Assembly: GCA_963971405.1 (NCBI GenBank)
Contig: OZ020488.1
Coordinates: 11,768,152 to 11,832,151, forward strand
Length of the DNA: 64,000 nucleotides
Direction of reading: 5' to 3'
From: Psococerastis gibbosa
Lineage: Eukaryota > Arthropoda > Insecta > Psocodea > Psocidae
The position numbers and the translations under genes are program-made. Below the pieces are notes generated by a model. That model did no database searches. It was not told the DNA's origin and worked only from the letters and a program-made list of their open reading frames with translations. This document shows positions 44,515 to 56,281 of the stretch, one piece after another. Numbering within the stretch: position 1 is the first letter of the stretch; each line of letters opens with the position of its first letter.

Positions 44515-45700
44515 CCGTTGCTAGAATATTATTCAAACTCTCTTTAACTTGACTCCCAGAGCATCGGCCTCCCCTCCTCAAAAATGGTTTTACAGTAAAC
44601 TAAATTTTTAAATATTGGTAACGTGATCTTTTTCATAAAAATTATAAGGGAAAATTATAGGGGACGGATCTTGGATTCATGGAAATCGACCTCCCCTCCC
44701 CAAAAATGTTTTTACACCGCTTAACTTTTCTAAATGGATTTGTCAGTAAACTAAATTTTTAAATATTGGTAGCGAGATCTTTTTCATAAAAATTATAAGG
44801 GAAAATGATAGGGGACGGTTCTTGGATTCATGGAAATCGATCTCCCCTCCCCAAAAATGGTTTTACACCGCTTAACTTTCCTAAATGCATATGTCAGTAA
44901 ACTAAATTTTTAAATATTGGTAGCGTGATCTTTTTCATAAAAAATTATAAGTGAAAATGATTGGGGACGTATTTTGGATTCATAGAAATCGACCTCCCCT
45001 TCCTAAAAATGAATTTTTTAATATTGGTTCAAACTCTCTTTAACTTGACACCCAGTCTCCCAGAGCATCGACCTCCCCTCCACAACAATGGTTTTATGCT
45101 GCTTAACTCTTCTAAATACAAGTGTCAGTAAACTAAATTTTTAAATATAAAGATAGGGGACGCATGTTGGATTCATAGAAATCGACCTCCCCTTCCTAAA
45201 AATGAATTTTTAAACATTGGTTCAATCTCTCTTTAACTTGACTCCCAGTCTCCCAGAGCATCGACCTCCCCTCCCCAACAATAGTTTTATACTGCTTAAC
45301 TCTTCTAAATACAAGTGTCAGTAAACTGAATTTTTACATATCGGTTAAAACTCTCTTTAACTTGACCCCCAGAGCATTGACCTAACGTCCCCAAAAATGG
45401 TTTTACACCGCTTAACTCTTCTAAATTCAAGTGTCAGTAAACGGAATTTTTAAATATTGGTTCAGTGATTTTCATAAAAATTATAAGGGAAACTGATAGA
45501 GGACGCATTTAGAATTCATGGAAATCGACCTTCTCTCCCTAAAAATGGTTTTACTCCGCTTAGCTCTTCTAAAATCTAAATGCAAGTGTCAGTAAACTCA
45601 ACTGTTAAATATTGGTTCAAAGATTTTTTTATTTTCATAAAAATTATAAGGGAAAATGATAAGGGGGGGGGGCGCATTTTGGATTCATGGAAATTAAAAC
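44515..45700. repeat. Irregular tandem array, 116-231 bp spacing, seven copies
   Basis: CAGTAAAC followed by an AAATTTTTAAATATTGG-like block starts at 44593, 44744, 44895, 45126, 45319, 45435 and 45590. Each unit has AATCGACCTCCCCTCCCC (or variant), GGTTTTACACCGCTTAACT and TTTTCATAAAAATTATAAGG. Units gained or lost segments independently. Confidence 0.85.
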
Positions 45701-45984
45701 TTCCTCATCTACATGAGTTGCTTTTTATAAGCAAAATCAAGTCTATATTTGCCCTTTATGCATTCCGAAACCATTGATTAGATTATGATGAAACTTTCGT
45801 TCTGTTGCTCTGAGGACGCCCTCGGGGGTTCCTTGTCAAAAAAAAATCATCAATACAAAAATGGATCAGATCATATCAACGGTTTCGGAATGTATAGGGA
45901 ACAAACAGAAAAATAGATTGTTTTCTAAGAGTACAGTCTCTAAATATTGTAAAATAGTGCTCAGGTAGTAGAACTGTTGCTGCT

Positions 45985-46112
45985 GAGCCTCCGAGATCTT
46001 AGAAGTCTACACAGTTCCAATGAAGATGTTGACCGCAGATGTTGACAAAACGTTTGGATCCTGGATTCTACTGCTTCATCACTTCGGCCGTGAAAGCTTT
46101 TATGATTATATA
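45985..46112 (+). repeat. Copy of the GATGTTGACCGCAGATGTTG repeat
   Basis: Shares GAAGATGTTGACCGCAGATG, AAACGTTTGG and the ending TCTACTGCTTCAT followed by CGGCCGTGAAAG with 59880-60015. A diverged remnant of the ending is at 24770-24875. Confidence 0.5.
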
Positions 46113-46117
46113 GTGCT

Positions 46118-46305
46118 CAGGTAAATAAATAAATAAATAAATAAGGACTTCTTTTGCTCTATTACTAAGCCAACCTAGCGGAGTTAGGGCTATAAAGCCC
46201 TCTCTTACACTCAACTAGAAAGACCCGGGACGGCCTGCATTACATGCCCTCCGTAGCATGGCCAGAAAATGTAGGTAATGTGGGACTCGAAAGGTTTTAA
46301 AGTTA
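46118..46305 (-). mobile_element. SINE-1 copy
   Basis: Tail AAATAAATAAATAAATAAAT, body CAACCTAGCGGAGTTAGGGC and CCTCCGTAGCATGGCCAGAA, ending at GTGGGACTCGAA without the full tRNA head. Confidence 0.65.
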
Positions 46306-46596
46306 TTTCGTGGTAGCCAGTGCTAGGATTCATGTTGTTTGATGAATATAGACCTGCAACCTCTAGGTCCTAGGATCCGGGCAGGTATCAAACAGGCAGC
46401 CCGTAATGGGCAGGCCAAGAACCTGCCTGTAAATTAAATTTAATAACTTGTATAGTAAATAAAATATAAAAAGTGACAGGTTGTTTGAATAGCCACATGC
46501 ACAATTTATTACTAGCTAAGTAATAACAGATAATAAGCAAAAATTAAAATTCTCATAAAAAGCTGCTATTGATTAATCTCCCAGATAGCAGCAGTT

Positions 46597-46835
46597 TTTG
46601 CTTTCCTATTTAAACGTAGGTAAGTAATACAATACTAGAATGTAAGAAAAGCTTTTTGATGTGATGGTCCAAATGCTCAATTTATAGATTTTAAATGATC
46701 TATATTGGTTCAATTTGCGGTCACAGGAACCCAAAACGAGGTTTTTATGAAATGTCTGTCGGTATGTATTTTGATTGCCGGCCAAACTACTCGATAGAAT
46801 TTGATGACGTTTCCAAGGGTAATTGTTTCATTTTC
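46597..46835 (+). mobile_element. Degenerate Helentron-like 5' end
   Basis: Reads TTTGCTTTCCTATTTAAACG, then AAAGCTTTTTGATGTGATGG, CAGGAACCCAAAACGAGG and GAAATGTCTGTCGGTATG. It has the same order of landmarks as H1-H8 with about a 20-bp insertion near the start and no 3' end. Confidence 0.5.
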
Positions 46836-46837
46836 TA

Positions 46838-47055
46838 AATAAATAAATAATGACTTTTTGTTTTATTACTAAGCCAACCTAGCGGAGTTAGGGCCATAAA
46901 TCCCGCTCTTACACTTAACTAGGAAGGCCCGGGACCACCTACTTTACATGCCCTCCGAAGCATGGCCAGAAAATGTACCATCTGTGGGACTCGAACCAAC
47001 AACCTTGCGGGTGAAATTCAGAGTCCTTACCACTAATTTACATGTCCGGACTTCA
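46838..47055 (-). mobile_element. SINE-1 copy, full length
   Basis: A 218-bp copy with AAAT tail, body and the complete tRNA-Glu-like head. The minus strand reads ACATGTAAATTAGTGGTAAG, then the TTTCACCC anticodon region and GGTTCGAGTCCCACA as the B box. Confidence 0.75.
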
Positions 47056-47194
47056 TTTTCTTCATAACTTCATTTTAGGGGTTTATCCCCCAAAAAGCGA
47101 CCAGTTGTTGTCTGAAAAAGTTCTTTTTAATTGTCATATTTTGTAGCCGCTATTAGTGTAAAAAAAACTATTGACGGTCAATCGACGAAAAACC

Positions 47195-47300
47195 ATCTGT
47201 CCTTATCAGGACTAAGCCTGAAGATGGGAGTAGCACCCACTCCCGAAACGTTGCCCCTTCTCCTAAAAATGGGCCCCGCTCTAATTGTTCGATGACCATG
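47195..47300 (+). repeat. Penelope-like terminal remnant
   Basis: Contains CTGAAGATGGGAGTAGCACC followed by CACTCCCGAAACGTTGC. This is the phrase (frame: LKMGVAPTPETLP) seen at ends of some Penelope-like copies. No protein domain is attached, so this is tentative. Confidence 0.3.
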
Positions 47301-47659
47301 AGGCCCATGCCTGTAATGACTATTATCACAACAGGCAATGTAAGTCCAACTAACCCTTTGTCAAATAGTATTGACAGTTTGATTCATCAGGAAGCAAAAC
47401 AATATACAAAGCTGGCTCAATTTTCATTAACAATAATTGTTAATTGAAAATAAGTATTATTTTCCGATTAACCTATTTATCGATGCTTCCAAGCAGCAGG
47501 GATGTTTAAGGTACTCAATAGAGTAAAAAAAAAAACAACAGGTTACTTTCCAAAGCAAGGTTTTGATTATGAACAAATATTTATTTTTATTATTATTTAT
47601 ATATTATTTTTCAAGATATTACCCCAGTGCATTGCATTATGATTGTGTAATATTAAAAT

Positions 47660-47725
47660 GTTTGCCCATTCTTCTTCTTCTGAGGTCACAATTTCAACGA
47701 TTGGTTGGCAGCAACTCCCTGCATA
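47660..47725 (-). mobile_element. 3' tail of the FAANQSLD non-LTR family
   Basis: The reverse complement contains GTTGCTGCCAACCAATCGTT followed by an AAG-rich end. It matches the terminal block at 30235 with a few substitutions. Confidence 0.4.
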
Positions 47726-47882
47726 TCATCCTCAAGCTCTCAGTCTTGCAATCGTCCCATCGATCAATCTATTTTCAAGAGTGGTGTGGAACCGGGCCTT
47801 ATTAAATTTTATGTTTAATTGAGCAAAGGTAACTTTAGTTTCAAGAGGAAATTGTTATTAATAATGACATTCTTCTTCTTTA

Positions 47883-48716
47883 TTGCTTTCCAATTTATAC
47901 GTAGTATAAGGAAAGCTTTGTGACGGTCGAAATTTTCGATTCCGAGATTTCAACGGATTTCCACGTTTTAAGGTCCCAGGAACCCAAAAAAGTGTTTTTA
48001 ACGAAATGTCTGTCTGTCTGTCGTTCTGTCTGTCTGTCTGTCTGTGCGTCGATTTCCGGGCAAACTACTCGGTCGATCTTGATGAAATTCGGCATGTAGG
48101 TTCACAAAAATCATACCTCAGAACAATTTTTTTATTTGGGGCTAACTCAATTTGGGGGGGGGGGGGTTTATTTTCAAAAAACTCCAAAAAAACGTCTAAA
48201 AAAGTATTTCTCAAAAACGGCTCCAACGATTTCTTTTAAATTCACATATATTGTAGCCGTTATTAATATTAACGAAATGCGTAGGGTAAAAAAATAAAAA
48301 TAACTAAATTTTAATGAAAAATGACTAAAAAATAATTTTTCTGCGAAACTTTTCCATCGATGATTTCTACCTTCAGGCATGTTTTAGGTGTTAAATTGAG
48401 TAACGAAACCGGACAGGTTGCTTTCCCAGAAAAGTATTTGGTTTTGTAAAAAAAAATGTTTTTTTGAAAAAATGATAGAAAATTCACACTCAAATGCATT
48501 GCGTGCCCTGCCAGTATTGCTGTGTGGTAATGTGTTGGTCTGACCTATCTGGAATTTACCTCACCTCCAGTGACGTCAGGTGGACACCCCCCCCCCCTTC
48601 GAGATATCTAAAATTTAACCATAGGAAAATTATTTACCATGAAATTACTCATTTTCTCTATCTACTAATTTTGATAAATTGGAAAGCATGTTCGAGTAAA
48701 CTCGGACCGGTTCTTT
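47883..48716 (+). mobile_element. Helentron/HINE-like element, copy H7, full length
   Basis: An 834-bp copy with a longer, interrupted microsatellite (48007-48047), a G tract near 48152-48166 and a C tract near 48586-48597. The ends match the family consensus. Confidence 0.75.
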
Positions 48717-48764
48717 ACATTATCAGTACCTACTTCAGGGTGTCAAGGGGCTCTCAATGCATAC

Positions 48765-48930
48765 ATAAATAAATAAATATTGACTTTTTTGTTCTATTAC
48801 TAAGCCAACCAAGTGGAGTTAGGGCTATAAAGCCCTCTCTTACACTCAACTAGGAAGGCCCGGGACCACCTGCTTCACATACCCTCCGAAGCACGGCCAG
48901 AAAATGCAGAACATTTGGGACTCGATACAT
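48765..48930 (-). mobile_element. SINE-1 copy
   Basis: AAATAAATAAATATTGACTT tail, body with CCAAGTGGAGTTAGGGCTAT and GCACGGCCAGAAAATGCAGA, ending at GGGACTCGA. The tRNA head is truncated. Confidence 0.65.
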
Positions 48931-49499
48931 AACACAATCTCTGTCGTTCGCACGAATTTGCTTCGGCATGGGTTCTACTTTGTGTCTGGACTTGCTGTGA
49001 TATGAATGAAACGATCTTCTGATCATAGTGTATTAACCACATGTCGTCAGCCACTCACTTCTTCTTCTTCTTCTTCTTTTTCTTCCCCTTTAGTGCCATC
49101 TGCGCAGCCACTCACATAAATAATTATTTATAATTATACAGAAGTGAATATGTGGCAGAATGGGACCCGTGACTACCCTTACGAAAGTCCAGATCGTTAT
49201 CCACTACACTACGGCTTTCACCAGCAACTCTATAACCGCCTCACACAATTACCAAATCCCATCAGACCAGCAAGCGTGGCAAGTCAGACAGGTTACTGGC
49301 AATTTCTATTATGTGCCCGGTCACTGAGAACATTGAACATAGCAGTATGTTTGAAAGTACAATGTTTTCAGATTGGCAGGTTGCTTCAAGTCGAGTACCG
49401 ATAAGAAGCACTTTGTTTTCACAAGCTATGGCCATTACCAATATTGCCATTTCTAATGATGGCAAATTATTAAGCTGGAATGTTGGCAACATCGCAATT

Positions 49500-50345
49500 A
49501 ATAAATCATAAGCGCCGTCTGATTGGGTGACCAACATTTCTGTACGTAAAGTCTTTCCATCATTGCCAGGTAATGGCATTAGAAATGAACATGTCATCTA
49601 TACTGTCAGTTAGGTAGCTTAGACGGACTTATGGCCTCAATTTTTTATTAGATTTATTACGTTTAGCACAAAAAGGGCTGGGACGATTTAGCTGTAAATT
49701 TTCAACACAAAGTTCAGTAAACTATTGTACAGTAGTTATACATCAAAGTAGGGAGTACTGTCGATTTCCACAACTCGCTGAAAATCGGTGATGTACCAGT
49801 AATGTCATTAGAAATGAACATGTCAGTGACCAACATTTCTGTACGTAAAGTCTTTCTATCATTGCCAGGTAATGGCATTAGAAATGAACATGTCATCTAT
49901 ACTGTCAGTTAGGTAGCTTAGACTGACTTATGGCCTCAATTTTTTCATTAGATTTATTACGTTTAGCACAAAAAGGGCTGGGAAGATTTAGCTATAAATT
50001 TTAATGACAAAGTTCAGTAAACTATTTTACAGTAGTTATACTATACTTGGCTTAGTGATAAAACAAAAAAGTCGATATTTATTTATTTACAGTAGGAAGT
50101 AGACTGTCGATTTCCACGACTCGTTGAAAATCGGCGATGTGCCAGTAATGGCATTAGAAATGAACGTGTCATCTATACTGTCAGTTAGGTAGCTTAGACT
50201 GACTTATGGCTTCAATTTTTTTATTAGATTTATTACGTTTAGCACCAAAACGGCTGGGAAGATTTAGCTGTAATTATTAATCACAAAGTTCAGTAAACTA
50301 GTTCTACAGTGAGTAGACAATCGATTCCCACGACTCGTTGAAAAT
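49500..50345. repeat. Tandem array, about 276-300 bp unit, three copies
   Basis: TAATGGCATTAGAAATGAAC starts at 49571, 49871 and 50147, followed each time by ATACTGTCAGTTAGGTAGCT and TTTATTACGTTTAGCAC. A shorter partial copy (GTAATGTCATTAGAAATGAA) is at about 49799. Confidence 0.85.
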
Positions 50346-50514
50346 TGGCGATATTCTGCGAAACATTTCCAACGACATCTTTTGGTTCGTTCAGTTCTTC
50401 AATATCTAGGTCGGTAATGGCACTTTTTAATTTCAGGTTAAGTTTTCAGAATGTTTTGGAAATTAGCGCTGACCACTAAATCTGATCAGTTTGTGAATGT
50501 TTGTAAATCGTCTA

Positions 50515-50730
50515 TGTCAGGACATGTAGAGTAGTGACACAGACTCCGACTTCAATCCGAAAGGTTGTTGGTTCTAGTTCTACACTAGCTACATTTTCTG
50601 GCGATGCTTCGGAGGGCATGTCGGCCCCGGGCCTTCCTAGTTCAGTGTAAGAGAGGGCTTTATAACCCTATTTCCGCTAGGTTGGCTTAGCAATAAAACA
50701 AAAAGTCAATAGTTATTCATTTATTTTACG
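50515..50730 (+). mobile_element. SINE-1 copy, full length, plus strand
   Basis: Reads in transcription order: GGACATGTAGAGTAGTGACA (A-box region), CTTCAATCCGAAAGGTTGTT, GGTTCTAGTTCTACA (mutated B box), body CTTCGGAGGGCATGTCGGCC, tail TTATTCATTTATTT. It is the only copy of the family on this strand. Confidence 0.75.
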
Positions 50731-51009
50731 TAGTATTGATATACAATTTTCTTTAAAATTTGAATAATATATCGCTATTGCCGATCCAAGCAGTTTAGAG
50801 AGTCTCATAATCAACATACTGTAAGCTAGCACTTCTATTTTCTAAGCTAGATGCCAAATAAAAAAAATGAAAGCAAGCAAAACTTTAAGGAAATTCCGGA
50901 GACCCAATATTCAACATACAGTTCGTGCTGCAGGCTAGTTTAGTCCATACTAAACCGCAAATAAAATAAAATATTCCAATGTTATCGCTGTCTCGTTGAA
51001 TTTGGGAAA

Positions 51010-51138
51010 TACATAAATAAATAAATATTGACTTTTTTTCTATTACTAAGCCACCCTAGCGGAGTTAGGGCTATAAAGCCCTCTCTTACAGTCAACTAGG
51101 AAGACCCGGGACCACCTGCGTTACATGCCCTCCGAAGT
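51010..51138 (-). mobile_element. SINE-1 fragment
   Basis: AAAT tail and body to CATGCCCTCCGAAG. The head is absent. Confidence 0.6.
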
Positions 51139-51911
51139 TATTGGAAACGAAGAATTTTTTAAACTCAGAATTACCTACAGTCGATGCTAGACTTGAAGTA
51201 CGTTTGAGTTTACTTGCAACATAATTGCCAAATAAACTAATTAATTCAAAGCTCGATAATTGGGGCCCTCAGGGCTTTGGCAAAGGGACAATACGATTTT
51301 CTTCAGCTTACACTGCAGATTAAAAAAAAGCTGTAGAATACGCTGTTGTTTATAATATCCACTACCATAAACCAGTAGCAATGCCAAGTATTGTAGTTCA
51401 CTTTAAAGATCAAAATTGTCTACTACAGCTTGGCACTCGACAGCGTTTCAAAATTTACAAAAAATCAACCGGAAGCAGTAATACCTGCAGGTTTTACGCC
51501 AGATGGCTGGAGACGATGGCACACAATGTTATCCAGCAAAGGAAAGCACTTCGCACTGTCACTGAGGCTTACCACTAGGTACACACCCGCGCGGTAGCTG
51601 GCCAATACCTGTACTGACCTGTTCCAGCCTTTTCAGGTAGGTGGGGGGCTCAGGTAACCGTCCCCCAGGTAAAATTTGTTGTCAGAAGCTACATCATATT
51701 TTTTGGACATTTTTTTTTTTTAATACACTTGGCACTGCAGTCATGAACATGTTCCCACCATGTCTAGGTAAACGGTTAAATATAAGGTATCGCTGGTAGG
51801 TGAGGCTGCATGTATCATGTTGCTCATCGTTTTCCCAAAACCTAGTTTGTACAGGTACCTTTTGCTTACCCGCAGGAACCTATACCTAGAAAAGTAACAA
51901 TATGTCTATGT
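51139..51911. other. Unannotated DNA
   Basis: A 65-codon frame at 51381-51578 (MPSIVVHFKDQNCLLQLGTR at its start) has no recognised family or splice support. Confidence 0.35.
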
Positions 51912-52130
51912 AAATAAAAATAAATAAATAAGGACTTTTTGTTGTTTCTATTAATAAGCCAACCTAGCGGAGTTAGGGCTATAAAGCCCTCTCTTACACT
52001 CAACTAGGAAGGCCCGGGACCGCCTGCTTTACGTACCCTCCGAAGCATGGCCAGAAAATGTAGCCAGTGTGGGACTCGAACCAACAACCTTTCGAGTGAA
52101 AGTCAGAGTCTGTACCACTACACTACATGT
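51912..52130 (-). mobile_element. SINE-1 copy, full length, best-preserved head
   Basis: Minus strand: GACATGTAGTGTAGTGGTAC (A box), CTCTGACTTTCACTCGAAAG (anticodon arm, TTC) and GGTTGGTTCGAGTCCCACAC on the T-arm side with B box GGTTCGAGTCC, then body and TTATTTATTTATTT tail. The head matches the plan of tRNA-Glu. Confidence 0.8.
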
Positions 52131-52218
52131 CTTGTATGTATAGCTTGTTACAGCATTTTTATACGTACATATCCTCGAGCATTCGTCAGCCTGGGTAAAA
52201 TTGTTGCCGTAAGCTAAC

Positions 52219-52337
52219 TACACCGACCACGACAGGATGACATTTGGAACACTTCTAAAAATCAAATATTGTTCGTCTAATGCAAATTTTCGAGAAAAAA
52301 AAAAGTGTTCAAAATGTCATCCTATCGCGGTCGGGTA
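52219..52337. mobile_element. Mariner/Tc1-like MITE, 119 bp
   Basis: The left arm is ACCGACCACGACAGGATGAC (then ATTTGGAACACTT). The right arm is AAGTGTTCAAAATGTCATCC (then TATCGCGGTCGGGTA). TA lies at both edges. It is a nearly complete hairpin. Confidence 0.6.
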
Positions 52338-52729
52338 TAGAACACCGCAGCTGTCCCTTAGGAAAATTGTTTTCCAAAAGCTTTCATGATGCTTTACGAA
52401 TACAAAATTTTCACGTATTACGACTCATGCAGAATTATAGCCCACGCCGTTATATTAACACAAAGGGGGAGGGGGCTGCATCCAACCTCTGTTACAAAGT
52501 TTGTCAGCAGCTTCATGACGCTGTATGGACAACAAATTCAGGTATAGAGCACAAAGAGCTCTTTGAATTTTATGGGTACTGCAAAGAGTCCTACAAATAG
52601 TCTTGCACTACTCATGATGTTACACACTCTAAGATCAGCATTAGGGGTTACCTTACATGTGTTCATTCGCATAGTCTAAGATCCGAAGTAAAATCTACCT
52701 TCACCCATTTGTTTAATGGATGTAAATTA

Positions 52730-53442
52730 TTGCTTTCCAATTTATACGTAGTATAAGGAAAGCTTTGTGATGGTCCAAATTTTCGATTCCGAGATTTCAA
52801 CGGATTTACACGTTTTGAGGTCCCAGGAACCCAAAAAAGTGGTTTTTACGAAATGTCTGTCTGTCGTTCTATCTGTATGTCTGTATGTCTGTCTGTCTGT
52901 CTGTTCATCGATTTCCGGGCAAACTACTCGGTCGATTTTGATGAAATTTTGCATATAGATTCACAAAAATCATACCGCTTGATAGTTTGCTTTTGGGGGT
53001 AAAAAAATAAAAATAACTCAATTTTCATGAAAAATGACTAAAAAATATATTTTCTGTGGAACCTTTCTATCGATGATTTCTATACCTTCAGGTATGTTTT
53101 AGTTGTTTAATAGGGTAACAAAAACGGACAGGTTGCATTCCCAAAATAATATTTGCTTCTGTGCAAAAAATTATTATTTTTAGAAATTGTGGAAAATTCC
53201 CGCTCCAATGCATTACGTGCCATGTGTCATTGTTACTACTGTTACAATGTATTGGTTTATTCGTTCCAGAATATGCAATTGAGTTTTAAGGGGTTTTTAA
53301 TATATATTGAGATGGACCCCCCCCCCCTCGAGAGGTCTGAAATTTAACCATAGGGAAATTATTTCCTATGAAATTACACATCTCTATATCTACTAATTTA
53401 TAAATTGGAAAGCATGTTCCAGTAAACTCGGACCGGTTCTTT
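52730..53442 (+). mobile_element. Helentron/HINE-like element, copy H8, diverged
   Basis: A 713-bp copy. The GTCT/GTAT microsatellite is the longest of the set (52855-52903). The G-tract segment is deleted, while the C tract is kept (about 53317-53328). It has more substitutions than the other copies and looks older. Confidence 0.7.
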
Positions 53443-53644
53443 TATAATCAATTTTGAAAAAATCATGATAATTAATTAAAAACCGCCTTTTTAGTTTAAT
53501 TTACATCGATGAGCTTAACGAAAATTTTTTTTACACTAACTGAAAGTACTACTAAGCCTATAGGTATAGCGTATGAAAACCTTGGGTTGGCTATATTTTT
53601 CCTAGCCTAACTATTGGGTTTGCTAGATTTAAATCAATTGCCAG

Positions 53645-53805
53645 GTTGTACAGTGCTAGTACTTGTGCGAGTCTCTACACGCCATGCTATCGGAGACGTG
53701 TCGTAACTCAACACGGATACTAACCTACAGAGGTGACTGAAGAGGTCAATCGGATACATTCATTAAATTGTTTGTTGTAAGCTATTAACCTAAAAGAAAA
53801 AAAAA
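53645..53805 (+). mobile_element. SINE-2 copy, plus strand
   Basis: In transcription order: GTACTTGTGCGAGTCTCTAC, GGAGACGTGTCGTAACTCAA, GGTGACTGAAGAGGTCAATC and ATTCATTAAATTGTTTG. The head upstream of the first block is degraded. Confidence 0.6.
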
Positions 53806-54194
53806 TGGTGCTTAGGTCATTTTAATGCAACTGTCGATCTTACTACTAGTAAGACTCCTAACAATAATAATAATAATACACATTGCAGGGCGCAAAAATA
53901 ATGGGAGAGACTGGTGGCACACGCTGCATAGCCAGGCGCATAAAACAATTAATTAGGTTGATTAATTTTTATCTCGACCTTGGCTGGAGCCCATAACCTG
54001 CTGTAGTGGAATTAAGGGAGATAGAGCGATATGACTGCTTCACAGGGACATTTACTGCCAAATAGATTTATAGGTGCACTCGGACTTATATATGAGTAGT
54101 TTACGATTTGTCACGTAATGAGGAGTTACCTCCTTAAAGGCAATGAAGTTGCCAAGACACCCGTAAGGGTAAAATAGAAGGTAGTGTTCAATTT

Positions 54195-54378
54195 ATTTTT
54201 CTTTAATAAAAGATTATTTGCATACAAACAATTCAATGAATGTATCCGAATTACCTCTTCAGTCGCCTTTGTAGGTAATATCTGTGTTGAGTTACGACAG
54301 GTCACCGATCGCATGATGTCTAGAGACTCGCACAAGTACGGACAAGCTACCGCATTATGCCATCGAAGTCCTCAATTA
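54195..54378 (-). mobile_element. SINE-2 copy, full length
   Basis: Minus strand: GATGGCATAATGCGGTAGCT (A-box-like), GTACTTGTGCGAGTCTCTAG, GATCGGTGACCTGTCGTAAC, AGGCGACTGAAGAGGTAATT, then TTTGTATGCAAATAATC. It is used here as the family reference. Confidence 0.65.
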
Positions 54379-54459
54379 TTAGACACTTAGAGAGGAAGAA
54401 GAAAATTTCGAACCCGAGTCTCCACTCACCAACTAGCCGGGGCGACATGCTGACCACTA

Positions 54460-55330
54460 CACCACATTTGAGACAGCTAGACTCAGGTTCGAATCTCGTT
54501 TCCGTCCAATGATCCATTTCTTCATTTCTCTGAGACTAACTTCCTTGCCTGCAGATGCAATCAATACAACACTACATTTGAGACAGCTAGACTTAGGTTC
54601 GAATCTTGCATTCCTTTCTTTCTCTGGGACTCTGACTTCCCTGCTTGCAGAGGCAATCAACCTTACACCAAATTTGAAACAGCTAGCCCTAGACTCAGGC
54701 TCGAATCTCGTATCCGCACCAATCTTCCATTTCCTCCTTTCTCAGGGACTCTGACTTCCCTGCCTGTAGAGGCAATCAACACTACACCACATTTGAAACA
54801 GCTAGACTCAGGTTCGAATCTCGTTTCCGTCCTATCTTTCATTTCCTCCTTTCTCCGACTTCCCTGTCTGTATAGGCAATCAACACTACACCAAATTTGC
54901 GACAGCGAGACTCAGGCTCGAATCTCGTATCCGCACCCAATCTTCCATTTCCTCCTTTCTCTGGGACTCTGATTTCCCTGCCTGTAGAGGCAATCAACAC
55001 TACACCACATTTGAAACAGCTAGACTCAGGTTCGAATCTCGTTTCCGTCCTATCTTTCATTTCCTCCTTTCTCTGACTTCCCTGCCTGTATAGGCAATCA
55101 ACACTACGCCAAATTTGAGACAGCTAGACTCAGGCTCGAATCTCGTATCCGCACCCAATCTTCCATTTCCTCCTTTCTCTGGGACTCTGATTTCCCTGCC
55201 TGTAGAGGCAATCAACACTACACCACATTTGAAACAGCTAGACTCAGGTTCGAATCTCGTTTCCGTCCTATCTTTCATTTCCTCCTTTCTCTGACTTCCC
55301 TACCTGTGTATAGGCAATCAACAAAGTCTA
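54460..55330. repeat. Tandem array of tRNA-B-box-like units, dimeric period 218 bp
   Basis: CAATCAA starts at 54558, 54654, 54773, 54877, 54991, 55095, 55209 and 55315. From 54773 on, spacings alternate 104 and 114 bp, with 106 at the last step. Each unit contains GACTCAGGTTCGAATCTCGT or a variant, which is a near-consensus polymerase III B box, plus TACACCACATTTGA. The first unit is preceded by a tRNA-like SINE head at 54405-54480, from which the array probably grew. The open frames on either strand are translations of the array. Confidence 0.9.
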
Positions 55331-56281
55331 AATGTACTCGGTCTTACTATTGTTATCATATGAAAGCAAACGATATTAGTAATAAAATGTCAGAAATTGC
55401 ATTTTTAAAGCAGATGCACACACCAACAAGTGGATTTGCCAGCAAGAGATACCTACTCGGTATTGTAGGACTATTCACATTTTTACTAAAGAATATGAAT
55501 TGAGAGGATGTTATTTAACACAATATTGCAATTTTCAATCATAAATGATTATTTATTGCATATCGTATTCGTATTGCCAATAAATCAAAATTACGACTAC
55601 TAAAATGGATTTTTTGTATCCGTCAATAAAAGATTCAGTACCTCTCCAACTAAACAATAATTATATTACGACACTCACTGACAAATTGCTTTGTCGTTAA
55701 TTATTTTTCATTAGTACTATCAATGAGACGTAGACGGATTTTACCATTAAATAGTACTAAGTCATTACACAGATTATTCTTAAAAACTGTACTAATTCTT
55801 CTTCTAAATAAGCAATGGTTTATGAGAATAGCGATTTATGATTTTGTATTAAATATCGAATAATTGTGAGTATGAGCCCTCCGACTCTCGCAAGATTTTT
55901 CGGAGGTCTTATTCATGAGACCATTTTACTATGTTTGCGGCTGTGGAACGAGGAAATAATTAATTTTCTCACAACACAGGTCTGATTTCGTTACAAAATT
56001 TCTGGAAAGCTATGCCTTAAGGCCAGGATATGTATTTTTGGAAACTCGAGTTTTCCAAACTGTGAACAATTCGATAGTGGGGTAGGGGAAATCGTAAAAG
56101 CAGAAATCGCTGAAAATAACGATAATCCGTAAATGATTACACACTCGAATATTTATTCGATTCAATATTTACTCGATCGAAGAAATATTAAAAAATGTTA
56201 TGCTGAAATAAAGGATTTGAATCTGAATTGAGATATTGCACTTTCAAATTTTTTTGGAACCAATACTTGTTGAATCCATTA
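55331..56281. other. Unannotated AT-rich DNA
   Basis: No repeat or coding signal recognised. Confidence 0.5.

Noticed and set aside
52280..52600. 106-codon plus-strand frame
   Set aside because: It begins inside the mariner-like MITE (right arm at 52303-52337); the remainder matches no family I know and has no splice support.
54839..55278. Two near-identical 73-codon minus-strand frames
   Set aside because: They are translations of the 218-bp dimeric array and not a duplicated gene.
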